Source of the DNA: JAMZMI01 sp963848175
GTDB lineage: Bacteria; Bacteroidota; Bacteroidia; Cytophagales; Cyclobacteriaceae
DNA: 64,000 bases
Assembly: GCA_963848175.1 (NCBI GenBank)
Contig: CAWKCO010000001.1
Coordinates: 114,512-178,511 of the forward strand
Direction: 5' to 3'
In this document: positions 36,115 to 46,147 of the stretch, piece after piece
Position numbering within the stretch: position 1 is the stretch's first letter
How the letters are laid out: each line of letters starts with the position of its first letter
Program-made: the position numbers and the translations under genes
Notes under the pieces: model-generated
The model's input: only the letters and a program-made list of their open reading frames with translations
Database searches by the model: none
Told to the model about the DNA's origin: nothing

Positions 36115-37176
36115 GCCAAAAATCTAATTCTAGTGAAAATATAGTCTAGCGTTTCTTCATTAAGCACCATTCGGTAATAATCTGTGTCGCCCAGTTGCTC
36201 TGGCTCATAACCAGTCTGCTGCATGTATTTGGCACTTTTTGTTTTGTCAAACCAATGTACCAATCGAATTTTTCCTCCCTCGATTTCCAAACAGGTCATG
36301 CCTCTTTTGCCAATCACGCAACCTGAATTGAAAAGGCAAGGAATATGAAAGAGCGTATTGTAGACGTAGTTTTGAAAATTGGTGTCCTTATTTTGCTTGA
36401 AATATTGCTTGAGGTCTTTTTTATTCGCACGAATGCTTGTTTGCCATTTCAGGATCGTGTTTACCCGATTTGGCCAGTTCCCGACACATCTGCTCTATTT
36501 TATATTTGAGCCGCTCTACTTTGTGCATCGACTCAAACAATGGGCGGTGCGTATGTCCAATTATTGAGGCTATTTTGCTGTAAGCTGAGTAGCTGTATGT
36601 GCGCTTCTCAATGTTGTATTGCTTCTTGCTATCGTGCGCCACCGAATAGTTTTTGATTCCTAAAGGATTGGCTAGATATCGAAGCGTAAGTCCTATGATG
36701 TGGTTGTGTGATTGGAATTTCTTGGAGGCTTGATGTCCGTGAAAGATGAAAAGGTCGTCTTCTTTGTAATGAAATTTAAATGCCTCAAGAAGCTCATAAG
36801 GGTGAGGGTTGTCAGAAATGCTTGGCAACTCAATGTCATGATTCCCAATGGTTTTGAGTAGTTGGAACTTCTCATGAAATTCTGTAAAAACCTCATAAAC
36901 TTGAGGCCAGCGTTTGATGATTTTGTTCAATGAAAAGCGTTGTAATTCTTCCACATCTCCATTGAGTATCAAAGAAAAATTCTTCTTCAAATAATGATCT
37001 CTCAAGGCTTTGATGAAAAGATCAGCATTGTCTTTAAAATCGTCGGTAGAGCCACCATCACCCATGTGCAGGTCGCTAAAAATGACCCATCTGTCTGAAT
37101 CCGTTAGATCATAAGTGGGCGCTTCCGCAAAGAGCTTATCTAGATTTTGGTAAACGACCTTATTATTGACTTTCAC
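36111..37176 (-). CDS. Calcineurin-like metallophosphoesterase, frameshifted
   Basis: The first frame holds the metal-binding blocks: WVIFSDLHMGDGGS (D-x-H), SLILNGDVEELQ (GD), TIGNHDIEL (GNHD), FIFHGHQAS and IIGHTHRP (GHxH). It ends early at MANKHSCE because of one extra base near 36429. After correction the frame continues through KKDLKQYFKQNKDTNFQNYV, FNSGCVIGKRGMTCLEIEGG and TRIRFLA, giving 354 residues with a C-terminal domain that returns to the core fold. Its substrate is unknown. It is coupled to the phosphodiesterase gene by a 4-nt overlap. Confidence 0.83.
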
Positions 37177-37456
37177 TTTATTAAATTAAAAGCTACAAGA
37201 TGGAATATTTGATTGTAAAAATGAATAAATCCTGACAATTCAATTCATCCCCACGCACGAAGCAAAAAAAGAGGAATCTACGGCAAATACAGTTGTCGCG
37301 TTCTTATCTAATTATTAAGCAATGGTTAAGCCCGTGATTTAAGGGGAGAAGATGTTTTGAGTTTTAAAAGCTAGCTGCGTTGTGTTGAAAGTAGGAGTGC
37401 TCGCTAGGATTTGACCTTAAAATTGACTAATTTAAGAGACTAACAACATTAAAACT

Positions 37457-37918
37457 ATGGTAAAAAGCTACAGAGGAGTTCAGCTCGAACGACCCAAATC
37501 CGAAGGTAAGCCAGCCGTGACCGTGGCTGAGTATATGTCCACCAAATTGATCACTTTTCACCCAGACATGAGTATGGATGAAGTGATCAATAATCTATTG
37601 AAGAACCGAATATCGGGTGCCCCAGTGGTGAATGACGATGGTGAAATTGTGGGAGTAATCTCAGAGGGAGATTGCATGAAGGAAGTCGTGAGAGGAAAGT
37701 ATAATAATATGCCTACCCTTTCGGGAAAAGTATCGGAGCACATGACCCCAAATGTGATTTGTATCGGGCCTGAAATGAATATTTTTGATGCTGCCGACAA
37801 GTTCTTGAGTATGCGCATTCGTCGTTTTCCTGTGGTGAGCTTTGGTAAACTATTAGGCCAAATTTCACAAAAGGATATCATGCGCGCCGTGCATCTTCTT
37901 AAAAGCACTACATGGTAA
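37457..37918 (+). CDS. CBS-domain pair protein
   Basis: The 153-residue protein consists of two CBS units: VAEYMSTKLITFHPDMSMDEVINNLLKNRISGAPVVNDDGEIVGVISEGDCM and SEHMTPNVICIGPEMNIFDAADKFLSMRIRRFPVVSFGKLLGQISQKDIMRAV. Such single-pair proteins bind adenine nucleotides or similar ligands and tune partner proteins; the partner is not apparent here. The 280 nt upstream hold no gene and probably its promoter. Confidence 0.85.
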   Translation: MVKSYRGVQLERPKSEGKPAVTVAEYMSTKLITFHPDMSMDEVINNLLKNRISGAPVVNDDGEIVGVISEGDCMKEVVRGKYNNMPTLSGKVSEHMTPNVICIGPEMNIFDAADKFLSMRIRRFPVVSFGKLLGQISQKDIMRAVHLLKSTTW

Positions 37919-38018
37919 GAACGTTTCTTGACCATCACCACCCTAATCCCTGTAAGCAAAAATGACTTTCAGGGATTTTTTATTCATGTTGTTATCAATG
38001 AGGAGGCCGAGTTGATTA

Positions 38019-38026
38019 TACTTTTG
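38019..38026 (+). promoter_or_regulatory. Candidate -7 promoter element for DUF3859 gene
   Basis: TACTTTTG matches TAnnTTTG and lies 7 nt before the ATG at 38034, so the leader would be very short. Confidence 0.35.
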
Positions 38027-38033
38027 CACCCCG

Positions 38034-38426
38034 ATGAAGAAAAAGAACAACCGACCAATAAACGTGCGTATCATCAGCTACGGTCTATACGCTGAGTGGG
38101 ATCGAGACAGTGATGAAATACCTCAGTTTATTGAACTTGCTACAGAAATAGAAGCCCAAATAGGCGTAGAGTTTGGGATGATTGTGGAGATCACACAAGC
38201 CAAAGGCCGATACCTAGATTTCTTAATTGAGCATCCGCCCTTTACGGATGCTGAAGGCAATATCGAACCGCCCTTCAGAGGAACATTTCGCGTGAAGCAT
38301 CCCGTGTTTGAATTTTTTCTTGGCGATACCGTGTGGGAACCTGTCGAAGACAAAAAGGGTGATTGGAAACTATCCATACTTTTGGATGAGGAAGTTTTGG
38401 CCACTAAAACCATTCGGTTGGTCTAG
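38034..38426 (+). CDS. DUF3859-family protein
   Basis: The 130-residue protein shows VRIISYGLYAEWD near the start, EAQIGVEFGMIVEI, KGRYLDFLIEHPPFTDAEGNIEPPFRG, and the C-terminal GDTVWEPVEDKKGDWKLSILLDEEVLATKTIRLV, an Ig-like beta pattern matching DUF3859. No signal peptide is visible. The function is unknown. It converges on the CHAT gene with a gap of 10 nt. Confidence 0.75.
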   Translation: MKKKNNRPINVRIISYGLYAEWDRDSDEIPQFIELATEIEAQIGVEFGMIVEITQAKGRYLDFLIEHPPFTDAEGNIEPPFRGTFRVKHPVFEFFLGDTVWEPVEDKKGDWKLSILLDEEVLATKTIRLV

Positions 38427-38436
38427 TGTCTCTAGG

Positions 38437-41242
38437 TTACTCCATCATCACAAAAGCTCCCCAATAATAAGGCTCTGGATAGGTTTTCATCAGGTCTATT
38501 TGCGCCTTTCGGAATGCCTCCGCAGGAGGCATCCCTTTTTGAATCCAATTGGCATAAAATGACGACATCAGCATTTGCGTCGCAGTATCGTCTACTTTCC
38601 ACAGACTCATCACCAGACGTTTGGCGCCTGCCACTGTGAAAGCCCTTTGTAATCCATACACGCCCTCTCCAGACTTCACATCTCCCTTGCCCGTTTCGCA
38701 AGCCGAAAGCACGACCATGTCTGTATTTTCTAAAGAAAGGTTCATTGCCTCGTAGGCCGTAAGTATTCCGTTATCTTCTTGGCTAAAACTCTGCCCTGTT
38801 TGTTCTCCACTTTCAGAAGCTCCTGCCAGCAGCAAGCCCGAACGGAGCAGTGGATTGTTACGCGCATTGTCTACTTGCACTCCAAAAACACTTCCCGACG
38901 ACTGCACATTCTCCATAAAGTATCCATGCGTGGCAATATGAACCAGTTTTGGATTTTTCACAGCTTTGATAGCTGTCTCTGTAGCGCCAGCTCCGGTCTT
39001 GAGCGTAGTTTGGTATTGACTCGCCTTCAGTGCATTGTTGATAATTCCTACTTCTTTGCCAGTGCCCGGTAGTGGCGCAATAGATGGAGATCCATAAACA
39101 GGAAAACCTAGCAAAAAGGCATTTTTGGAACTGTTTTTCGCTCTAGCTGACCCCAGCAAATCCGCAACATTTCCTATCAGCGTAATATCTTTTTTTGTGA
39201 CCACATAAGCGCCATCCGGTGCTTTGAGCGTATTGAGGTTGATTTGGCTATAAACGCCATCAGGTGAAAAATAAATCTTCGTTGAGGAAGCTACTTCTTG
39301 CCCTATTTTGCTCCAATATTTGTCGTAAGAATAGTCGTCACTCATCTTGAGTTTGATCATGTTTTTATACGAGCTGTAAAACTTGCCATCTAGTTCTTTG
39401 CCGTTTTCTAATATCACGAGCTTAGGTGTATTTCCCGATTTTAACACAATAGCCGCATATCTGGTTTGCTCAGAAAGTTTCGTGTCGAAATATGGATATT
39501 GAATCATTTCAATAGCGGCCTGCTGAGCCGTTAGTTTCGGTAAAATGTCTTTGTAACTGCGAGTAGAAGAAACCACCACTTCCGAGAATGCCGAAGATTT
39601 TTGCGAAAGCTCACGCTCGGTTTGGTTGGCTTGTCGCTCCATTTCGGTTAGGTCTATTTGCTGTTCTGCCAGCTCGTCTTTGGAGAGGCTATAATATACT
39701 GCCAACGCCTTTTTCTGATCTGTCCACTTATTGTATAGGGCTATTAAGGCTTGATCATTGCCATTGAGGATGGTGTTTTTGATTTTGGTGGAAGTGCTCA
39801 GAAGTAGTCCTTTGGTAGCCATGCGGTAGTTCAGCGCCGATTCTAGCAGTTGCGGATTGTTTGCAGCCTGATCAAAAGCAAAATTGTAAAAGCTCAGATA
39901 GCGCGGTTTAAGCTTGTCCCAATATTTGGTTTTTTCTGCTTCGCTCATTGGAGGAAAAAACTCATTGATAAAAGACATGCTGTAGTCCATCACGCTTGCG
40001 TACAAATCTTTGGCAGTGAGCTATTTCGTCTTTTTTCCATTTTACGATGGCCAGATCTTCCATGCTTTGCACCGTTTTAGGATGCTTTTCGCCCAAGCGA
40101 GATTTGTTGGTAGAAAGAGCGGCAGTGATCAGAGGCTCTGCTTCGGTGTATTTGGCTTGAGTACGATAGAGATTTCCTAAGTCTTGCTGCGCACCAGCCG
40201 TAAGCGGATGGCTATTACCAAACTTATTTTGATAGATACTCAAACTCTCTTTCAACAGACCTTCCGCTTCATTCAGTCGGTTAGTAATTGCGTAGAGAGA
40301 CGCCAGATTGTTGAGCATGTGCGCATAGTCAGGATCAGAAGTTCGGTTGAGTTTCAGTCTAGCAGTTTGTAAATTGATGGCCTCCTGATAGGTAGCTTCT
40401 GCCTCGGCAAACTTCTCATTTTCTTGAAGGATCAAAGCCTTGTTGGTGAGCAATTGAAGATATGTGCCTGATTTTTCTTTTAAAAGAGATGCCGAAATAG
40501 TCAGTGATTGGGAGAGCAACTGCAAAGCCTCTTCACTTCTGCCCATGTATTGAAAGAGGATTGCCTGATTGTTCAACGCAAGAGCGAAGGGCATGGAATT
40601 GGCTCCTTCGGCTGTTTTGATCAGCTCAAGCGCCGTTTTCATTTCAGTTTCAGCGGTATTGTATTCCCCTTGACTGAACCTGAGCACGGCCATATTGTTG
40701 TACTCTGCAGCATAGCCTTTGCTCGTAGTGCCATGGTGAGTTGCCCAGCCTTCGAGTGCCCGAGAGGTGTATTCTTTGGCTTTTTCGTATCTGCCCATAT
40801 CGCTATACAGCAAGCCGAGTAGGCCTATAGACTTCAGTAGCAATGGATCTGTAGCATCTCCGAGCACCTCAAAATCTGCAACCGCTTGTTTGAGTGTAGT
40901 CTCCGCTAGTTTATAGCTTCGCTTGATGTAATTGATCCGACCAAATTCGTAAGTGTCTTTGGCTTCATCGCGAGCAGTTTTGGATTCTTCGTCCTTGGTC
41001 AAAAAGCTGGCAGCTTTAAAGAGCGTTTCTCCTTCCTGCTTGTTTTCAAAAGATTCAGACTTGTCTAAAAAAGCGATAGCATAGTTGAAAGACTCAATTT
41101 CGAAGGATTGATTCTTTTCTTCTACTTTTTCCTCAACAAGCTGTACGGCTTTCTCCTGTAGTTTTTTTTGTAATGCTCCAAACTGAGCGTGACCAGCTTG
41201 AAAAGCCAACAATGCGATTCCAGATAAAACAATTGATTTCAT
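38437..41242 (-). CDS. Secreted TPR-CHAT protease-like protein, frameshifted
   Basis: After a signal peptide (residues 1-19, AGHAQ) the N-terminal half carries about seven tetratricopeptide repeats (for example LLYSDMGRYEKAKEYTSRAL, LASLYAITNRLNEAEGLLKE). The C-terminal half is a CHAT domain with the caspase-like dyad: His in LVHIATHGYF (about residue 770) and Cys in VVLSACETGKG (about 846), ending WGAFVMME. One extra base near 40015 breaks the frame between the halves; correction gives 934 residues. TPR-CHAT proteins act as peptidases in some defence and cell-death systems, but this one is exported and stands alone, so its client is unknown. Confidence 0.85.
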
Positions 41243-41362
41243 AATAGGCAGATTTTACTTTAAAGTTGTAATACTTATGGCAGAAGATCAAATGCTCTGA
41301 TTCTAATTGTTGGGATAGATATTTCTCATGTTTTGATATTTTGCAGAGATATCGTAAAACCG

Positions 41363-41938
41363 ATGGAAAACGCCTCAGCCAATACGCTACAAATTAGACC
41401 AAGATTTCGACTCGTGATTACGCAAAGTGCTGAATCAATTGTTGAAAAAGTGAGCCTCCAGCTCAAACAACCAGAGAGTACATGTATTGGTGAAACACGC
41501 AAAGGATTCATCGCACTTCAATTGCCATTGGCAGAACAACATTACTGGTCGCCCCAACTCTCAATGACTCTAGACGAAGAAGATGGAGAAACGATCATCA
41601 GGGGGCTCTACGGTCCAAGACCCAGCGTATGGACGATGTTTGTATTTTTCTATGCAGCCATTGGTTTGGCTTCCTTAGTCATTACCATGATTGGTCTTGT
41701 GAATCTGCAATTAGGAGAGCCGTCTCACATTCTTTGGGTTGTGCCAGTGCTCCTGTTCATTTTCCTCACTTTGTATTTGGTGGCCTATTTTGGACAAAAG
41801 TTGGGAAAGAAACAAATGGGGGTTTTAAAAGAGTTCTTTGAAGAAAGTACGGGTTACAAACCGAGGTTTAGTTATAAGATGGGATGCGGGTGGTGGTTTC
41901 GTAGTGCAAGATTTCCAATAGAGCATCTACTACGTTGA
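41363..41938 (+). CDS. Hypothetical membrane protein
   Basis: The 191 residues from ATG 41363 (an upstream in-frame ATG at 41333 is possible) show a soluble beta-rich N-terminal part (RFRLVITQSAESIVEKVSLQL, HYWSPQLSMTLDEEDGETIIRG) and two transmembrane helices (MFVFFYAAIGLASLVITMIG and ILWVVPVLLFIFLTLYLVAYF), followed by a short cytosolic tail. No family recognised. Its last 71 bases overlap the convergent small gene, so one of the two ends may be affected by a frameshift. Confidence 0.6.
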   Translation: MENASANTLQIRPRFRLVITQSAESIVEKVSLQLKQPESTCIGETRKGFIALQLPLAEQHYWSPQLSMTLDEEDGETIIRGLYGPRPSVWTMFVFFYAAIGLASLVITMIGLVNLQLGEPSHILWVVPVLLFIFLTLYLVAYFGQKLGKKQMGVLKEFFEESTGYKPRFSYKMGCGWWFRSARFPIEHLLR

Positions 41939-42167
41939 GTTTTGTGGAGAAGGGCATAAGTCCTTTGTATTTACCGCCAATCACCATGGCTGTTTCCATA
42001 CGAAACACCAAAGACCCTTGCTTTTTCCTGCTTTGTTTGTCAAATAAAACTGCTTGCATGACCGTGGTATTCAAGCCATCGTTGTAGTCACAATTCAGTT
42101 TCCAATCAAGCTTGGGAGTATGATCGCAGATTTTATTTAACAGGTTGATTAGCGTAATTTCATCCAT
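41868..42167 (-). CDS. Hypothetical small protein
   Basis: The 99-residue cytosolic protein starts MDEITLINLLNKICDHTPKLDWKLNCD and has a compact alternating pattern with VMQAVLFDKQSRKKQGSLVFRMETAMVIGGKY. No family is recognised. Its 3' end overlaps the convergent membrane-protein gene by 71 nt, which is unusual for this compact genome; the C-terminal TTTRIPSYN may be a frame artefact. The overlap lowers confidence in the exact end. Confidence 0.5.
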   Translation of the reverse strand: MDEITLINLLNKICDHTPKLDWKLNCDYNDGLNTTVMQAVLFDKQSRKKQGSLVFRMETAMVIGGKYKGLMPFSTKLNVVDALLEILHYETTTRIPSYN

Positions 42168-42242
42168 GTTTTTAAGATAATAAATATCTCTAACTCAATA
42201 GGCTTGAAAGCGGAAAACTCTCAAACCTATTCGACTAAATAC

Positions 42243-42274
42243 AAAAAAGCCCCGAAATATTTCCGAGGCTCTGA
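42243..42274 (-). terminator. Terminator of the secreted hypothetical gene
   Basis: On the minus strand a long hairpin AGCCTCGGAAA / TTTCGGGGCT with one mismatched pair is followed by TTTTTTG, just after the stop of the gene at 42281. Confidence 0.75.
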
Positions 42275-42280
42275 AGTCGC

Positions 42281-42991
42281 TTATGGGAGTTTGCTTATGA
42301 GATCTTTGACAGCCAGTTCCAAATAGTAGTAGTATGGTATGACGTCTCCTTTTTGGTTAATCACCATAGACCATCCATCTACTTGAAGGCTCTGTTGTGA
42401 GATTGTGATCTTTTCATCATGCCTGTAGGCACCCACATATTTTTCAATGACCTTTCCATCTTTACCTGCGATTTTCAGAGTTACCAATATTTCAGGGAAT
42501 GCTTTAGCAGTTTCATCTGTGCCACTAGAAGCAATGCCAGTCTCTTGATTGTTTTCGTAAGTGCGGGTGCGCGTGCTGGTATATCGTTGTGCTACGTTCA
42601 ATAGCAAGGTGGCATATTGCTCGTATTTCCCACTTTTTGCTGCCTTTTTCAAATTTCCAATTGGGTAGCCCATGCGTGAAAGTGTGACAGAACCCTTAAG
42701 TGCATCTGATGGTAGGATTTCCAGTTTTCCGGTATCGGAAACCATTTTTCTGATCATCTCATAGGTGTTGTACATCAGCGCATCCGCTTCAGCTTGAGGT
42801 TTTTGCATAGCAATGGCCATCATCGTTTGAGCGGAAATGTCCATAGGTATATACATGTCTTCTTCCACAGCGATCATAAATTGGGCAATGGCAGTAGGTA
42901 TATTTTTTACAGATTGCGCACTGACCTTCACTGTCATAGTGAACAATGCCAAAGCGCATAACATAGCGGAGAAAATGGATTTTCGATTCAT
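42281..42991 (-). CDS. Secreted hypothetical protein
   Basis: The 236-residue product has a signal peptide (residues 1-25, VKVSAQ cleavage). The mature part is mixed helix and strand with no catalytic motif that I recognise: PTAIAQFMIAVEEDMYIPMD, a helical EADALMYNTYEMIRKMV, then a C-terminal beta part with VTLKIAGKDGKVIEKYVGAYRHDEKI and DGWSMVINQKGDVIPYYYYLELA. Likely periplasmic. It has its own terminator and probably its own promoter. Confidence 0.65.
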   Translation of the reverse strand: MNRKSIFSAMLCALALFTMTVKVSAQSVKNIPTAIAQFMIAVEEDMYIPMDISAQTMMAIAMQKPQAEADALMYNTYEMIRKMVSDTGKLEILPSDALKGSVTLSRMGYPIGNLKKAAKSGKYEQYATLLLNVAQRYTSTRTRTYENNQETGIASSGTDETAKAFPEILVTLKIAGKDGKVIEKYVGAYRHDEKITISQQSLQVDGWSMVINQKGDVIPYYYYLELAVKDLISKLP

Positions 42992-43168
42992 AAGTGTGGT
43001 GAGTTATATACGGGATCAAATTAATCAAATTATGCTCTTATTCTAAGGCTGATAAGTCAATGATTGAAAATAAAATGCCACCGACTTTTTCTTTGATAAA
43101 TGAAAAATTACCGAAAGGCTTTCCTTTCTCAGTAATAAGTGGATATTTATGTCTCTGAACCCTCAAGT

Positions 43169-43939
43169 ATGAAGACCAAAGAAGAAATAGTAAAAAACTG
43201 GTTGCCACGGTACACGGGGCAGCCGCTAGCATATTTTAATAAGTACATCCTGCTTACCAACTTCCGAAATTATGTAGAGCAATTTGCCGCATGGCACAAT
43301 GTAGAAGTGAAAGGCGCAGGTAACAGCATGCAGTGCGCCAGTGCTGATGGACTTACCATTATCAATTTTGGCATGGGTAGCCCCAATGCTGCCACTGTTA
43401 TTGATTTGCTTACTGCCATTGAGCCTGAGGCAGCTTTATTTCTTGGCAAATGCGGGGGACTAAAACAGAAAAATCAGGTGGGCGATTTGATCTTACCAAT
43501 AGCCGCTATAAGAGGAGAAGGAACGAGTAACGACTACATGCCACAGGAAGTGCCTGCTCTCCCGGCCTTTGCTCTGCAAAAAGTAATTTCTGCTGCTATC
43601 AGAGATTATGGAAAAGATTACTGGACGGGCACGGTTTACACCACAAACAGGCGTGTTTGGGAGCATGACATTAAGTTCAAAGAGTACTTAACCAAGCTGC
43701 GAGTGATGGCCATAGACATGGAAACGGCCACCATTTTTACATCGGCATTCGCCAACGAAATACCAGCAGGGGTGCTCTTACTCGTTTCGGATGTGCCAAT
43801 GATCCCTGAAGGTGTAAAAACGGATGAGAGTGACAAACTCGTAACAGAAAACTTCGTGAACGACCACCTGAAAATCGGAATTGAGTCTTTAAAAAAGCTG
43901 ATCAACCACTCTACGACTGTCAAACATTTGAAATTTTGA
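43169..43939 (+). CDS. amn: AMP nucleosidase
   Basis: The 256-residue protein belongs to the nucleoside phosphorylase fold and to the AMP nucleosidase group: MKTKEEIVKNWLPRYTG start, YILLTNFRNYVEQFA, INFGMGSPNAATVIDLL (phosphate/ribose loop), ALFLGKCGGL, GEGTSNDYMP and AIDMETATIFTSAFANEIPAGVLLLVSD (the conserved MET and SD). It cleaves AMP to adenine and ribose 5-phosphate. An in-frame ATG 30 nt upstream is less likely because the family sequence begins at 43169. Confidence 0.88.
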   Translation: MKTKEEIVKNWLPRYTGQPLAYFNKYILLTNFRNYVEQFAAWHNVEVKGAGNSMQCASADGLTIINFGMGSPNAATVIDLLTAIEPEAALFLGKCGGLKQKNQVGDLILPIAAIRGEGTSNDYMPQEVPALPAFALQKVISAAIRDYGKDYWTGTVYTTNRRVWEHDIKFKEYLTKLRVMAIDMETATIFTSAFANEIPAGVLLLVSDVPMIPEGVKTDESDKLVTENFVNDHLKIGIESLKKLINHSTTVKHLKF

Positions 43940-44033
43940 TTGTGGATAATTTGGTGAGAGGCGGCAGACCTTCTGCAAATTTATTTCTTTGTGCATTTAC
44001 GCAACCCTTTAGCACAAATTCAGTCTTAGGGAT

Positions 44034-45078
44034 ATGAAAATATTCCAGTGCGGAAATTGCGGCCATCCTTTGTTTTTTGAAAGCACTCAATGTGAAAACT
44101 GTGGACATCTCTCAGGCTATAGAGATCAGGATCATGTGATGCTCACATTTGATCCAAAATACGCCGCGATGATTTCTGATCGTGAGCAGATCGAGTACAA
44201 ATATTGCAAAAACAAGGAGCAGAGCGTGTGCAACTGGCTGCTAGATAAGTATGATCCCAATGAGTTTTGTAATGCTTGTCAGCTAAATCGCACGATACCC
44301 AATCTGCGTAATGGCAAGAACTACCCGAAATGGCAGAATTTGGAAATCGCCAAACATAGACTAGTCTACCAACTTCAGAAGATAGGCCTGGAACTGAAAA
44401 GCAAATTGAATGACGACCAAGGATTGTGTTTTGATTTTATCTCCAAACAAAACAATCCCAAGATCATGACTGGGCATGCCAACGGCGTGATTACGATTTT
44501 GATCAAAGAAGCAGATTCGGCCATGCGCGAGCAAATCCGCATATCATTGCAAGAACCCTACCGTACACTCATCGGTCATTTGAGACATGAAGTAGGGCAT
44601 TACTTCTGGGATCGACTTGTTTATAGCGATCACTACATCTCTAAATGAATTTCGATGAATTTTTGGTGATGAGCGAGCTAACTATGGCGATTCACTCAAC
44701 GCCTATTATCAAAATGGTGCGCCCAGCAATTGGCAGGAATCATTTATTAGTAAATATGCTACATCCCATCCGTGGGAGGACTGGGCTGAAACCTGGGCTC
44801 ATTATCTTCATGTTATGGACATGGTGGAGACGTCCCACTATTTTGGTTTGAGTGTAAATCCTCCAGACATACTCCAAAGCATGCAAGCCGTAGTAGCTGT
44901 GGATCCTTATACCATTGCCGATTTTCAAATGATTGTAGAAACTTGTGTGCCCTTATCTTTTGCTGTCAATAGCATCAACCGGGCAATGGGGCTACCTGAT
45001 GTTTACCCATTCATAATTTCCCCTGGCATTGTACAAAAAATGAATTTCATTCACAGGTTGCTTTGGGATAAACGCTAA
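44034..45078 (+). CDS. Zinc-ribbon putative metallopeptidase, frameshifted
   Basis: The first frame has an N-terminal zinc ribbon (FQCGNCGHPLFFESTQCENCGH), a second cysteine set (KYCKNKEQSVCNW, NEFCNACQLN) and the zinc-peptidase motif LRHEVGHYFWDRL (HExxH). It breaks near 44643. After removing one A there, and one extra plus one missing T near 44656-44665, the frame continues as GDERANYGDSLNAYYQNGAP, DWAETWAHYLHVMDMVETSHYFGL (third zinc-ligand region) and IVQKMNFIHRLLW. The total is about 347 residues. The family is known as putative zinc-binding metallopeptidase; its substrate is unknown. Confidence 0.85.
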
Positions 45079-45106
45079 CCGATAGAAAATCTTTAAAAAC
45101 CGTAGA

Positions 45107-45661
45107 TCAAACCCCTTCGGTAAAATGTCGATTGCCCTTTTCTTTCGAAAACTTATCGGTATTGTATGCTTTGCTCGCTCCTTTGGGTATAGAAAGTGAT
45201 TGCCAGTCATCGCCTTTGAGCAATTTGGCTGCAAAAATGATTTGCCCAATGTGCATAGGGTAATGAGACATTTGGCGTTGAATAGCGTCCATCACCGAGT
45301 GCCCCTCATTGCGGATATAAATGGTCTTTTCTAAATCGTCGGTAGTGAGAGATTCCAGTGCGCTCAAGAAGCACTCCCTACCTTCATTCCATTTGCTGAG
45401 AAGCTCCTCCATGCCTGTGATGTCATCCTCAAATTCTGCATCGCGCTGACGCCATGGTTTTTCGCCATCTTCTGTGAGAAAATTGGTGAATCGCGAGAGC
45501 ATGTTGCCCCACAGGTGTTTCACTATGGCAGCAATGCTGTTGCAGCTTTCTCCGGCAGACCAGTGAATGTCGCTTTCGTCTAGCTGAGCAAAAGTACTAT
45601 CACCAAGGCTTTTGTAGTATTTGGCCAGCTTGATGGTGTTTTGTAAGTATTGTTCAGTCAT
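45107..45661 (-). CDS. DUF1572 / DinB-like four-helix protein
   Basis: The 184-residue protein shows FAQLDESDIHWSAGESCNSIAAIVKHLWGNMLSRFTNFLTEDGEKPWRQRD and a C-terminal SVMDAIQRQMSHYPMHIGQIIFAAKLL, the layout of the DinB/YfiT-like bundle with three metal-binding histidines (KHLWGN, MSHYPMHIGQI). DUF1572 members may be thiol-dependent or metal-dependent transferases; the actual reaction is unknown. It stands as a single gene. Confidence 0.82.
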   Translation of the reverse strand: MTEQYLQNTIKLAKYYKSLGDSTFAQLDESDIHWSAGESCNSIAAIVKHLWGNMLSRFTNFLTEDGEKPWRQRDAEFEDDITGMEELLSKWNEGRECFLSALESLTTDDLEKTIYIRNEGHSVMDAIQRQMSHYPMHIGQIIFAAKLLKGDDWQSLSIPKGASKAYNTDKFSKEKGNRHFTEGV

Positions 45662-45710
45662 GATTGAAGGGGTTGGGTTTTACGAAAGTTACTTGAAATG
45701 GAGAGGTGCT

Positions 45711-46076
45711 CTAGGCACTTCTCAGAATCTTTTCCATTTTCCGGCCTTTAGCCAATTCATCCACCAGTTTATCCAAATACCTTACTTGCTGAGTCAGTTT
45801 GTTTGCTATTTCTTCTACGCGGTAGCCACAGATCACGCCCGTAATCAATTGAGCATTTGGATTGATTGAGGCCTTGGCAAAGAACTCCTCGAATGTGACT
45901 TCTTTTTCAATGAGCTCCATTAGCTGGCTTTCATCGTAGCTCGTCAACCATTCTATGACTTGATGCAATTCTTCTTTTGTCCGGTTCTTTTTCTCAACTT
46001 TCGAGACATAATGCGGATATACCGAGGCGAATGTCATTCTTGCAATCCACTCATCGTGGTGGCTTGTGTCTTTCAC
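45711..46076 (-). CDS. DUF2200-family protein
   Basis: The 121-residue cytosolic protein matches DUF2200: RMTFASVYPHYVSKVEKKNRTKEELHQVIEWLTSYDESQL, then FEEFFAKASINPNAQLITGVICGYRVEEIANKLTQQVRYLDKLVDELAKGRKMEKILR. The whole family is uncharacterised and its members are close to this length. It lies between the DUF1572 gene and the ABC transporter on the same strand, with gaps of about 50-70 nt. Confidence 0.85.
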   Translation of the reverse strand: MKDTSHHDEWIARMTFASVYPHYVSKVEKKNRTKEELHQVIEWLTSYDESQLMELIEKEVTFEEFFAKASINPNAQLITGVICGYRVEEIANKLTQQVRYLDKLVDELAKGRKMEKILRSA

Positions 46077-46147
46077 TTTGGTTTGATATAAAAAAATGTA
46101 AACAATGTCTTTTTCTCAAAATCCCGAACCTTCTTCGGACCATATGC

